NCBI GenBank assembly: GCA_902783705.1
Contig: CACZSA010000003.1
Location: 1-7,689 of the forward strand
DNA length: 7,689 nt
DNA from: an uncultured Ruminococcus sp.
Lineage (GTDB): Bacteria; Bacillota; Clostridia; Oscillospirales; CAG-272
Direction: 5' to 3'
Position numbers and translations under genes: made by a program. Under the pieces are notes generated by a model. It saw nothing but the letters and a program-made list of their open reading frames with translations. It made no database searches and was not told the DNA's origin. The first letter of the stretch is position 1; each line of letters starts with the position of its first letter. Positions 1-5,644 of the stretch are shown here, in pieces.

Positions 1-184
1 CAACAACATCGCGCGGGACATCGCAGGGGCCAACCGCTATGGGATCCGCTCGGTCCTGCTGACGTGGTCCCCGCGCAGGCCGTTCGACCCGTCCTCGCCC
101 GACGAGGTGCCGACATATCGGATCGCCGAGCCCGGGGAGCTGATCCCCCTGCTCGAGCGGCTCGAGGGGGAGCGCTGCGCGTGA
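1..184 (+). CDS. HAD-superfamily hydrolase, C-terminal fragment
   Basis: The window opens inside this gene; the readable part is frame 2, from base 2 to the TGA at 182-184, about 60 residues. It contains NNIARDIAGANRYGIRSVLL, which matches HAD motif IV and what follows it: an acidic residue before a glycine-alanine-asparagine turn, then a hydrophobic strand. In HAD-IA hydrolases this region supplies an Asp that helps hold Mg2+ at the active site. The tail (PTYRIAEPGELIPLLERL) fits the usual HAD ending, where a strand names the predicted state of the substrate site and a final helix caps the Rossmann fold. The catalytic DxD motif and the cap domain lie outside the window, so the substrate (sugar phosphate, nucleotide or other) cannot be said. 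The gene ends 8 bases before a terminator hairpin and faces the TerB-like gene. Family call fairly sure, exact function unknown. Confidence 0.7.
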   Translation, partial: NNIARDIAGANRYGIRSVLLTWSPRRPFDPSSPDEVPTYRIAEPGELIPLLERLEGERCA

Positions 185-191
185 GGACATG

Positions 192-220
192 AAAACAGCC
201 CGATCCCGGGCCGTTTTTTC
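192..220. terminator. Bidirectional rho-independent terminator between convergent genes
   Basis: A 9-base stem (194-202 with 207-215, sequence AACAGCCCG and CGGGCCGTT) closes a 4-base loop ATCC. On the + strand a run of six T follows (214-219), so it ends the HAD gene at 184, with one A-C mismatch in the stem. On the - strand that mismatch becomes a G-U wobble and the stem is followed by UUUU, so it also ends the TerB-like gene, whose stop is at 224-222. The hairpin starts within 10 bases of both stop codons. Confidence 0.85.
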
Positions 221-221
221 T

Positions 222-692
222 TTATTTCAGGACCGCGTCCTTCAGCGAATCGAGAAAATGCTCCTCCGATTCGAGGACGCCGTCTTCGCTCTCGGCGACG
301 ATTTCGCAGATCGTGAGGACCAGTTCGCGGAACCGCTGTGCAAGCCCCTCGTCGATCCCGCAGAGAAGCTCCATCGCGGCGCGCGTGTTCTCCGCGTAGT
401 TCGCCTCGAGATCCTTGCCGCAGTAGCCGTAGAGCTCGATCAGCTCGTCGACCGTGTAGGAGAAGCCGAAGTTTTCGTTGAGAGCCTCCGCCTCGCGCTC
501 GCCGATGTTCCCGTCGGCGTTCACGACGTTCATGAGGATCCCCATGAGCGTGTTGAAGAAGTATCCCTCCATCTCGCCGTATTCTTCCTTGTCCCACTTT
601 CCTGCCGCTTCCGCCGCGTCGCAGCTGTTCACGAACTGGTCGTACAGGACCCGGAACCCGTCGCTCTTTCTCTCCATTCCGTTTTCGTTCAT
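222..692 (-). CDS. Small TerB-like helical protein of unknown role
   Basis: A 156-residue soluble, acidic, mostly helical protein without signal peptide or membrane segment. Two similar acidic turns are visible: NADGNIGEREAE near residues 58-69 and ESEDGVLESEE near 135-143. Paired turns of the form (A)DG-x-x-x-x-x-E, each starting a helix, are the hallmark of the TerB/DjlA-type tellurite-resistance fold, where the acidic side chains may hold a metal ion. TerB itself is tied to tellurite and stress response, but most members of the superfamily have no known job, so I do not assign one. The start is ATG at 692: GGAGG lies 6 bases upstream, and a longer reading frame beginning at 752 would start inside the promoter. 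It has its own consensus promoter but lies only 69 bases after the PI-PLC-like gene on the same strand with no terminator between, so read-through is likely. Family assignment is by motif only. Confidence 0.6.
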   Translation of the reverse strand: MNENGMERKSDGFRVLYDQFVNSCDAAEAAGKWDKEEYGEMEGYFFNTLMGILMNVVNADGNIGEREAEALNENFGFSYTVDELIELYGYCGKDLEANYAENTRAAMELLCGIDEGLAQRFRELVLTICEIVAESEDGVLESEEHFLDSLKDAVLK

Positions 693-723
693 CTCGCGCC
701 TCCGTCCGATTTTTGTTTTCTCT

Positions 724-752
724 ATTATACACGTCCGCGGTCCGCTTGTCAA
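724..752 (-). promoter_or_regulatory. Perfect sigma-70 promoter for the TerB-like gene
   Basis: Read on the - strand: -35 TTGACA (752-747), spacer of exactly 17 bases, -10 TATAAT (729-724). All 12 consensus positions match. Transcription would start near 717, giving a leader of about 25 bases before the ATG at 692. The -35 box lies just 9 bases past the stop codon of the PI-PLC-like gene. Confidence 0.9.
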
Positions 753-761
753 GCCGCGTTT

Positions 762-1772
762 TCAATCAAAATTGTGCCGCCAGATGTGCTCCGCGAGCTT
801 CGCCGAGCCGAAATCGACAATGATCCAGCCGAGAGGCTCCCCGGCGGGCAGAGCATAGTCGAGCAGGCGGCGGTTGAGCGTCCGGGCAAATCCGTACGGA
901 TGCCCGTAGGCGAGCGGGCCCTTCGTGCTGAGGAAATGCACCGCGGCCTCGTCCTCTTCCATCCCGATCGTCAGGCCGGAGACGAAGGCGTTCCACTTGT
1001 CGTCCGTGTCATATTCGTAGCGGTCCTGCACCCAGAGGAGAAAATCGCCCGGGAAATTCATGTCGACGTCCTCGGTGGGATTCATCGACCCGCCCTGATC
1101 GTTCCACGCGAACGGAATGCCCGCGGCCCCCCCGAGTCCTGCTTCATCATTGTATCGGCGCAGGAGCACGATCTTCCCCCGCGCCTCGCCGACCACGGGC
1201 AGCGTGTCCGTGAGGAGCCATCTGTCCGGGACCTCCGCGATTTCCCCGGCGAGGAGGGTCTGCATCTCCGAGATGGAGAAATCCCCATGCTCGTGCTTGA
1301 CGCAGAAGAGGATGAACTCGGTCGGATGCGCGTCGAGGAAGGCCCGGCAGTCCGACACCACGTCCCGGAGCGTGAGCGCGTGGGTGGAGAACGGCGACGG
1401 CTTGCAGTCCGTGAAGCCGTGCTTGAGAATCAGCTCTCCGCTCTCCTCGTCCAACCCGAGGCGGATGTCGAGATAGCGGTACCCGGCGTCGAGCTGTTCG
1501 CGGATTCCGAGCGTCTGACACTTCGAGAAGAACGGGAGATCGGCGTTCGCGGCTCCGGCGTTGTGCGTGCCCGGGAGAGTGACAAGGTTCAGGGGTGTTT
1601 TGTCGTCGAGGCGCGCCATCCAGTCCGCCGATCCGTCGACCGGCGCGCGGCTCACGCCCTCGCAGAGCGGGAGGACGAAGACCGTGAAGGCGGCGAGGAG
1701 CAGCAGGATCAGGATCACCGCGAAGAATACCAGAAGGATGCGCAGGATCAGCGGACGTTTTTTCGTTTTCAC
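762..1772 (-). CDS. Membrane-anchored PI-PLC-like phosphodiesterase (PLC X domain)
   Basis: A 336-residue protein. Residues 1-7 are basic (MKTKKRP), followed by a hydrophobic segment at about 8-36, so it is probably a signal anchor holding an extracellular domain. The catalytic domain shows the signatures of phosphatidylinositol-specific phospholipase C: VTLPGTHNAGA with His70 (general base), YRYLDIRLG with Arg104, LKHGF with His118 (general acid), and IIVDFGS with Asp320. These match His32, Arg69, His82 and Asp274 of the Bacillus cereus enzyme, which cleaves PI to cyclic inositol phosphate and diacylglycerol without calcium. Asn71 replaces the Asp that usually follows the first His. The natural substrate is open: PI, a glycosylated lipid or another phosphodiester. 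The start is GTG at 1772, with GGAGG at 1785-1781, 8 bases upstream. The in-frame ATG at 1802 has no Shine-Dalgarno and would sit only about 7 bases from the predicted transcript start. It is divergent from the Rrf2 gene. Confidence 0.85.
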   Translation of the reverse strand: MKTKKRPLILRILLVFFAVILILLLLAAFTVFVLPLCEGVSRAPVDGSADWMARLDDKTPLNLVTLPGTHNAGAANADLPFFSKCQTLGIREQLDAGYRYLDIRLGLDEESGELILKHGFTDCKPSPFSTHALTLRDVVSDCRAFLDAHPTEFILFCVKHEHGDFSISEMQTLLAGEIAEVPDRWLLTDTLPVVGEARGKIVLLRRYNDEAGLGGAAGIPFAWNDQGGSMNPTEDVDMNFPGDFLLWVQDRYEYDTDDKWNAFVSGLTIGMEEDEAAVHFLSTKGPLAYGHPYGFARTLNRRLLDYALPAGEPLGWIIVDFGSAKLAEHIWRHNFD

Positions 1773-1803
1773 AGGTTTTCCCTCCGAAATATCATCAAAC
1801 ATG

Positions 1804-1830
1804 GGATCCGGTTTTATTATACAGGATCCG
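1804..1830. repeat. Direct repeat GGATCCG on both sides of the PI-PLC -10 box
   Basis: The heptamer GGATCCG occurs at 1804-1810 and again at 1824-1830, 20 bases apart start to start (about two helical turns). Each copy contains the palindrome GGATCC. The pair brackets the -10 box at 1816-1821, a position where a bound repressor would block RNA polymerase. Short repeats arise by chance in GC-rich DNA, so the operator reading is only a suggestion. Confidence 0.35.
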
Positions 1831-1844
1831 CAGGCGTTTTGCAA
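1816..1844 (-). promoter_or_regulatory. Sigma-70 promoter for the PI-PLC-like gene
   Basis: On the - strand: -35 TTGCAA (1844-1839), 17-base spacer, -10 TATAAT (1821-1816). The -10 is perfect; the -35 matches 4 of 6. Transcription would start near 1809 and leave about 36 bases before the GTG start at 1772. Confidence 0.8.
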
Positions 1845-1884
1845 GACGGAATGGGGCATTCGCGGGGGATTTTCGGCGGGGGAC

Positions 1885-1913
1885 TTGAAAAAAACGTGCG
1901 GATGTGGTATGAT
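1885..1913 (+). promoter_or_regulatory. Sigma-70 promoter for the Rrf2-cysteine desulfurase operon
   Basis: -35 TTGAAA (1885-1890), 17-base spacer, -10 TATGAT (1908-1913), each 5 of 6 to consensus. Transcription would start near 1919-1920, leaving a leader of about 35 bases. It is back to back with the PI-PLC promoter; the two -35 boxes are 40 bases apart. I found no clear IscR-type palindrome over it. Confidence 0.8.
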
Positions 1914-1953
1914 AAAGTATTCTGAACGACCATGACAAGGATGCGTGAACCTC

Positions 1954-2355
1954 ATGATGATCTCGACGCGCGGGCGGTATGCCCTCAAGGTGATGATCGA
2001 CCTCGCCGCGCACAGCGACGGACAGTATATCCCCTTAAAGGAAATCGCCGAGCGGCAGAACTGCTCTGAAAAATATCTCGAAAGCATCATCGCGGTGCTC
2101 TCGAAGGACGGCCTTCTCGAAGGACTGCGCGGCAAGGGCGGCGGCTACCGGCTGACCAAGGCGCCCGAGAACTACTCCGTCGGAGAGATCCTCCGACTCG
2201 TGGAAGGGCCCCTCTCCCCCGTAACCTGTCTCGACCAGCCCTGCGACCGCTCCGCCACCTGCCCGACCCTCCCGATGTGGGAGAAGCTCGGCGGAATGAT
2301 CAACGATTTTCTCGACGGCATCTCCATCGCGGAATTCGTGCACCTCGACGGCTGA
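1954..2355 (+). CDS. Rrf2-family transcription regulator, IscR-like
   Basis: A 133-residue winged-helix DNA-binding protein. MMISTRGRYALKVMIDLA is the standard Rrf2 N-terminus; the recognition helix region is LKEIAERQNCSEKYLESI (28-45) and the wing is LRGKGGGYRL (58-67). Three cysteines follow, Cys92, Cys97 and Cys103, in the spacing C-X4-C-X5-C. This is where IscR binds its Fe-S cluster (C-X5-C-X5-C in E. coli), so the protein probably senses cluster or iron-sulfur status and controls its own operon. The C-terminal MWEKLGGMINDFLDGISIAEF is the usual dimer helix. Start choice is uncertain: AAGGA at 1937-1941 lies 3 bases before a GTG at 1945 and 12 before the ATG at 1954; I prefer 1954 because it gives the family's usual N-terminus. 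The cysteine desulfurase follows after 49 bases, in the same transcript. Confidence 0.9.
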   Translation: MMISTRGRYALKVMIDLAAHSDGQYIPLKEIAERQNCSEKYLESIIAVLSKDGLLEGLRGKGGGYRLTKAPENYSVGEILRLVEGPLSPVTCLDQPCDRSATCPTLPMWEKLGGMINDFLDGISIAEFVHLDG

Positions 2356-2367
2356 AACGAATTTCAG
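2352..2367 (+). other. Small hairpin across the Rrf2 stop codon
   Basis: CTGAAA (2352-2357) and TTTCAG (2362-2367) form a perfect 6-base stem around the loop CGAA, and the stem includes the TGA stop at 2353-2355. No T run follows, so it is not a terminator. It could protect or cut off upstream mRNA between the regulator and the cysteine desulfurase; a chance origin is possible. Confidence 0.35.
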
Positions 2368-2404
2368 TCAGAATTCAACCCGGGATCGGTGTGAGGAGGC
2401 TTTC

Positions 2405-3589
2405 ATGATCTATCTCGACTATGCCGCGACAGCCCCGATGCGGGAATGCGCAATCGACGCGATGAACGACGTCATGCGGCATGCGTGGGGCAACCCTTCG
2501 TCGATCCACGAGGAAGGCGCGCGGGCCAAGGCCGTGCTCGAGGATGCCCGGGAACGGATCGCCGCGCATCTCGGGTGCCGCCCGCCGGAGATCCTCTTCA
2601 CCTCCGGCGGGACGGAGAGCGATTCGACCGCGGTCTATTCCGCCGCGGAGGCCGGACGACGCGCGGGACGCATGCACATCGTCTCCGCAATGATCGAGCA
2701 CCACGCCATCCTGCGTCCTCTCGAGCGGCTGGCGCAGCGCGGGTTCGACGTGACCCTGCTCCCGCCGGACCGGGACGGGATCGTGCAGGCGGAGGCGGTC
2801 CGGGAGGCGATCCGGGAGGACACCTGCCTCGTCGCGGTGATGACGGCGAACAACGAGACCGGGGCGATCCAGCCGATCCGGGAGATCGGGGAACTCTGCC
2901 GCGCGCGGGGGATCCCCTTTCACACGGACGCCGTGCAGGCCGCGGGACACATCCCGATGAACCCCGGCGAGATCGGATGCGACACACTCGCCGCCTCGGC
3001 GCACAAATTCGGCGGACCGCGCGGCACGGGATTTCTGTATGTCCGTCGGGGACTCTCCTTTGTGCCGTTCCTCCTCGGAGGCGGTCAGGAGCGGGAACGT
3101 CGGGCGGGGACGGAGAACGTCGCGGCGATCGCGGGCATGGCGGCGGCATTCGACGAATCGCTCGCGGGGGCGGAACAGGAAAACGCGCGGCTGACGGTGC
3201 TCCGGGACCGGCTCGCCGCGGGACTGACGAGAATCCCGAAATCGACCCTCAACGGGCACCCGCAAAAGCGGCTCACGAACAACGTGAACGTCTCCTTCGA
3301 GGGCGTTGAGGGCGAACCGCTCCTGTTGCTGCTCGACGAGCGCGGGATCCGGGCCTCCTCGGGCGCGGCCTGTTCCGCCGGAGCGCTGGAGCCGAGTCAC
3401 GTCCTCACGGCGATGGGCATCCCTTCGGAGCTCGCCGTGGGATCCCTGCGCCTCACCCTCGGGCCGGACACCGACGAGGACGCCGTCGACACGGTCATCG
3501 AGGCCGTGCGGGACACAGTGGAGCGGCTTCGCACCCAGTCCCCCGAATGGCAGGCAAAGTGCGAGGGTCGGCGGGCGTTTCTTCTGTAA
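2405..3589 (+). CDS. iscS: Cysteine desulfurase, class I (NifS/IscS type)
   Basis: A 394-residue PLP enzyme that takes sulfur from L-cysteine, leaving alanine, and holds it as a persulfide for Fe-S clusters, tRNA thiolation and cofactors. It acts in the cytosol as a dimer. Seen in the sequence: N-terminal MIYLDYAATAP; TSGGTESD (66-73), which contacts the PLP phosphate; EHHAIL with His99, which stacks on PLP; TANNETG (148-153); FHTDAVQ with Asp175; SAHKFGGPRG with Lys201 forming the Schiff base; RAGTEN (233-238); and SSGAACSAG with catalytic Cys323. Length and motifs are complete. The start is ATG at 2405, with AGGAGG 5 bases upstream at 2394-2399. It follows the Rrf2 gene in an isc-like arrangement, but no iscU/nifU scaffold or mnmA follows; the next gene is convergent queH. 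Its sulfur acceptor is therefore encoded elsewhere. The symbol reflects the family; NifS naming would be equally fair. Confidence 0.95.
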   Translation: MIYLDYAATAPMRECAIDAMNDVMRHAWGNPSSIHEEGARAKAVLEDARERIAAHLGCRPPEILFTSGGTESDSTAVYSAAEAGRRAGRMHIVSAMIEHHAILRPLERLAQRGFDVTLLPPDRDGIVQAEAVREAIREDTCLVAVMTANNETGAIQPIREIGELCRARGIPFHTDAVQAAGHIPMNPGEIGCDTLAASAHKFGGPRGTGFLYVRRGLSFVPFLLGGGQERERRAGTENVAAIAGMAAAFDESLAGAEQENARLTVLRDRLAAGLTRIPKSTLNGHPQKRLTNNVNVSFEGVEGEPLLLLLDERGIRASSGAACSAGALEPSHVLTAMGIPSELAVGSLRLTLGPDTDEDAVDTVIEAVRDTVERLRTQSPEWQAKCEGRRAFLL

Positions 3590-3605
3590 GTGATCAGGAA
3601 TCAGC

Positions 3606-3650
3606 AAAAAAGGAGCGGACGGCTCTTGTCGTCGGCTCCTCTGTTTTATT
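3606..3650. terminator. Bidirectional terminator between the cysteine desulfurase and queH
   Basis: A 13-base stem (3611-3623 with 3628-3640) closes the loop TCTT; it has one G-G mismatch and one G-T pair, and its outer end is AGGAGC/GCTCCT. On the - strand it is followed at once by six U (bases 3611-3606), so it is a strong end for queH, whose stop is at 3648-3646. On the + strand TTTT comes 3 bases after the stem (3644-3647), a weaker stop for the cysteine desulfurase ending at 3589. Confidence 0.85.
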
Positions 3651-4308
3651 CTGATTCATTCTGAATGATCTGTTCTTCGGCAGCCCGCCGGAGCTTTTCA
3701 TCCCGCTCGGCGCGGCTGAATTCGCATCCGCAGTAATCCTGGCGGTAGAGATGATATTCCTTCGACAGTTCGATCGAGCGGCGGTAGCCGTTCTTTTTCT
3801 TGAAATCGGAACAGAGATACGGCACGCCCGCCGCCTCGCCCTCGCGGATCCCGATCTCGTTGAGCCATGCGGCGTTCTTGTAGGGGCTGATCGAGAGCGT
3901 CGTCGTGAACCAGTCGAATCCCCCGGCCCGCGCGGCCTTCGCTGTCTCCCGGAGCCGCAGTTCATAGCATTTGTAACACCGCGCGCCTCCCTCGGGGACG
4001 TGTTCGAGCCCACGCGCGAGCTCGTAAAACGGCGCGGGATCGTAGGGAGGGACGTCGATCGAAATGCCCCGGTAGCCCGCTTCGTCGAGGAACCGCGCAA
4101 GTTCTCCCTCGCGGAAGCGGAACTCCTCCTCGGGCGCGATGTTCGGGTTGTAGAAGAACATCGTGACGTCGAAATCCCGCGCGACCTCCTCAAGGCAATG
4201 GGACGAACACGGGGCGCAGCACGCGTGGAGCAGAAGCCGGGGCCTCGTCCCGCTCCGCCGCACTTTCTCCCGCGTTTTCTCGAAGAGGATCCCGTAGTTC
4301 TCGCGCAT
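3646..4308 (-). CDS. queH: Epoxyqueuosine reductase QueH
   Basis: A 220-residue cytosolic enzyme that reduces epoxyqueuosine to queuosine at wobble position 34 of tRNAs with GUN anticodons, the last step of the pathway. QueH replaces the cobalamin enzyme QueG in many bacteria and carries a [4Fe-4S] cluster plus an extra iron. Seen here: LLLHACCAPCSS with Cys30, Cys31 and Cys34; FFYNPNIAPEEEF (51-63); GGARCYKCYELRL with Cys111 and Cys114; TTTLSISPYKN (136-145); YLCSDFKKKNGYRRS (164-178); and YRQDYCGCEFS with Cys193 and Cys195. These are the family's conserved blocks in the right order. The start is ATG at 4308: AAGGAGG lies 8 bases upstream (4323-4317). The in-frame ATG at 4329 has no such site, and the one at 4404 lies upstream of the promoter. 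No other queuosine gene is in the window, so it is a single-gene transcript. Confidence 0.93.
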   Translation of the reverse strand: MRENYGILFEKTREKVRRSGTRPRLLLHACCAPCSSHCLEEVARDFDVTMFFYNPNIAPEEEFRFREGELARFLDEAGYRGISIDVPPYDPAPFYELARGLEHVPEGGARCYKCYELRLRETAKAARAGGFDWFTTTLSISPYKNAAWLNEIGIREGEAAGVPYLCSDFKKKNGYRRSIELSKEYHLYRQDYCGCEFSRAERDEKLRRAAEEQIIQNESE

Positions 4309-4345
4309 GTCCGCCGCCTCCTTCTCCATGGAATGATCCGGAGCT

Positions 4346-4374
4346 ATTGTAGCACATCCCGCCCGCGATTGCAA
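4346..4374 (-). promoter_or_regulatory. Sigma-70 promoter for queH
   Basis: On the - strand: -35 TTGCAA (4374-4369), 17-base spacer, -10 TACAAT (4351-4346). Transcription would start near 4339, giving about 30 bases before the ATG at 4308. The -35 box is identical to that of the PI-PLC gene. I see no preQ1 riboswitch: the leader is too short. Confidence 0.8.
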
Positions 4375-4389
4375 GAGGAAAAACCTCTT
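4373..4389. repeat. Perfect inverted repeat at the queH -35 box
   Basis: AAGAGG (4373-4378) and CCTCTT (4384-4389) are exact inverted copies around AAAAA. The repeat overlaps the last two bases of the queH -35 box and lies in the divergent region shared with the FliB-like gene. It has no T run on the 3' side in either direction, so it does not look like a terminator. A protein-binding site is possible. Confidence 0.4.
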
Positions 4390-4429
4390 AAAAAACGAAT
4401 GCACGGAGATAAAAATTCACAAAATCTTC

Positions 4430-4459
4430 TTGCGCCGGGGCGGGCGGGCGGACTATAAT
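4430..4459 (+). promoter_or_regulatory. Sigma-70 promoter for the FliB-like gene
   Basis: -10 TATAAT (4454-4459) is perfect; the best -35 is TTGCGC (4430-4435) with an 18-base spacer, only 3 of 6. Transcription would start near 4466, about 29 bases before the ATG at 4495. The spacer holds GGGGCGGGCGGGCGG (4437-4451). The -35 is weak, so an activator or low output is possible. Confidence 0.65.
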
Positions 4460-4494
4460 AAATCGGATTTTTGAATGGATACGGAGTGCGCAGC

Positions 4495-5559
4495 ATGAAG
4501 GAAACACATGCATATCTCGTTCCCCGGTATTTCCGCGATTTCGCCTGCAAGATGGGCGGATGCCGTCATGCCTGCTGCGTCGGATGGCCCGTCACGGTCT
4601 CGATGCAGAATTATTTCACGCTTCTCGGCCTCCCCTGCCGGAAGGAGCTGCGCGACCGCCTCGACGTCGGACTGCGGGTGCTCGATCACCCGACCGAGGA
4701 GGAGTACGCGCGGTTCTCCCCGAACTGGCTCGGCGACTGCCCGATGCGCATGGAGGACGGACGCTGTTCGATCCATGCGGAACTCGGCGAGGACGTGCTC
4801 TCCGACGTCTGCCGCCTCTATCCCCGCGGCGTGCGGACCTTCTGCGGAGAACTCGAATGCTCCCTCTCCAATTCCTGCGAGGGTGTGGTTGAGATCCTCC
4901 TCCGCGAGTGCGAGCCGATGACGTGGAGCCGCGAATCCCTCCCCCTTACCCCGCCGCCCTATCCGGGGTCCCCGTCTGCGAACGGCGGCTATCCCGTCAC
5001 GTGGGACGCGCGTCTCGCCCTGCTCCGCATTCTCCAGAACCGGACGAGGCCGATCCCGGAGCGCATCCTCGATCTGCGGGCGGCGCTCGGGCTGAGTGAC
5101 CTCCCCGGCAACCCGGCGCTGACAGAGGGCGTCGACGCCGCGTGCCGCCTTCTGCGCTTCTTCGCCGACCGCAGCGACAGCATTCGGGATGAGGCTCGGG
5201 ACTGCCTCGCGCGATATGAAGACAACGCAGATCGGTATGCCGGTGACTGCCGCCTCTTCGCGGAACGCTTCCCGGACGAGGCGGTGCATTTCGAGCAGCT
5301 CCTTGTGAATCACGCGTTCTTCTCGCAGTTCCCCTATGAGGGCATCCCGCTCGCGGACGAATGGCGGGGACTCGCGGCGGTCTGGGGACTCTTGCGCATC
5401 CTCTGCGTCGGATGCCGTGCGGATGTGTCGGAGAATGGGACAGAAGCGCTTGCCGACACCGCTGCCGCCGCCTTCCGCCTCATCGCGCACACCCGCTTCA
5501 CCGCGCAGGCAGCACGGCTCCTTGACGACGCCGGCGCCCGCCGTCTTCTTGCACTCTGA
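4495..5559 (+). CDS. Flagellin lysine-N-methylase (FliB)-like protein
   Basis: A 354-residue protein with a cysteine-rich N-terminal half. The order YLVPRYFRDFACKMGGCRHACCVGW (residues 7-31; Cys18, Cys23, Cys27, Cys28), GDCPM with Cys82, GRCSIH with Cys91, DVCRLYPRG with Cys106, and then Cys117, Cys122 and Cys128 matches the FliB family, as does FEQLLVNHAFFSQFP (266-280) in the C-terminal half. FliB of Salmonella methylates lysines of flagellin and needs an Fe-S cluster held by such cysteines; the many clostridial relatives are named after it without proof. No flagellar gene is nearby, so the substrate here is open. Residues 147-165 form a proline- and glycine-rich linker (PLTPPPYPGSP region) between the halves. 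The start is ATG at 4495, with GGAG 8 bases upstream (4483-4486); the TTG at 4471 that opens the frame has no such site. Divergent from queH. Family likely, function unproven. Confidence 0.8.
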   Translation: MKETHAYLVPRYFRDFACKMGGCRHACCVGWPVTVSMQNYFTLLGLPCRKELRDRLDVGLRVLDHPTEEEYARFSPNWLGDCPMRMEDGRCSIHAELGEDVLSDVCRLYPRGVRTFCGELECSLSNSCEGVVEILLRECEPMTWSRESLPLTPPPYPGSPSANGGYPVTWDARLALLRILQNRTRPIPERILDLRAALGLSDLPGNPALTEGVDAACRLLRFFADRSDSIRDEARDCLARYEDNADRYAGDCRLFAERFPDEAVHFEQLLVNHAFFSQFPYEGIPLADEWRGLAAVWGLLRILCVGCRADVSENGTEALADTAAAAFRLIAHTRFTAQAARLLDDAGARRLLAL

Positions 5560-5644
5560 GGCATTTCACGGGGATCGGGCGGAAATTTATCATTTCTGTC
5601 ATACTATATTGCCCCTCTCTTTACTTCTTCCTGCAATTTGACAC

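Noticed and set aside
1800..1802. ATG at 1802 as start of the PI-PLC-like gene
   Set aside because: It lies about 7 bases after the predicted transcript start with no Shine-Dalgarno; GTG at 1772 has GGAGG 8 bases upstream and begins right before the signal anchor.
189..1925. Very long + strand open frame of 578 codons opposite the TerB-like and PI-PLC-like genes
   Set aside because: It spans two well-supported - strand genes, their promoters and the gap between them, has no Shine-Dalgarno, and its product is an Arg/Glu/Val-rich sequence without any family motif. It is a stop-free shadow caused by high GC content.
2371..2376. GAATTC and partial repeats in the gap between the Rrf2 gene and the cysteine desulfurase as an internal promoter or operator
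   Set aside because: No -35/-10 pair at a proper distance exists in the 49 bases, and the symmetry is short enough to be chance.
2375..3607. 410-codon - strand frame opposite the cysteine desulfurase
   Set aside because: It is exactly antisense to a gene with complete PLP-enzyme motifs, is rich in Arg, Pro and Gly, and crosses into the terminator region. GC-driven shadow.
4453..5490. 345-codon - strand frame opposite the FliB-like gene
   Set aside because: Antisense to a gene with a conserved cysteine pattern; the translation has no recognisable domain and no ribosome site.
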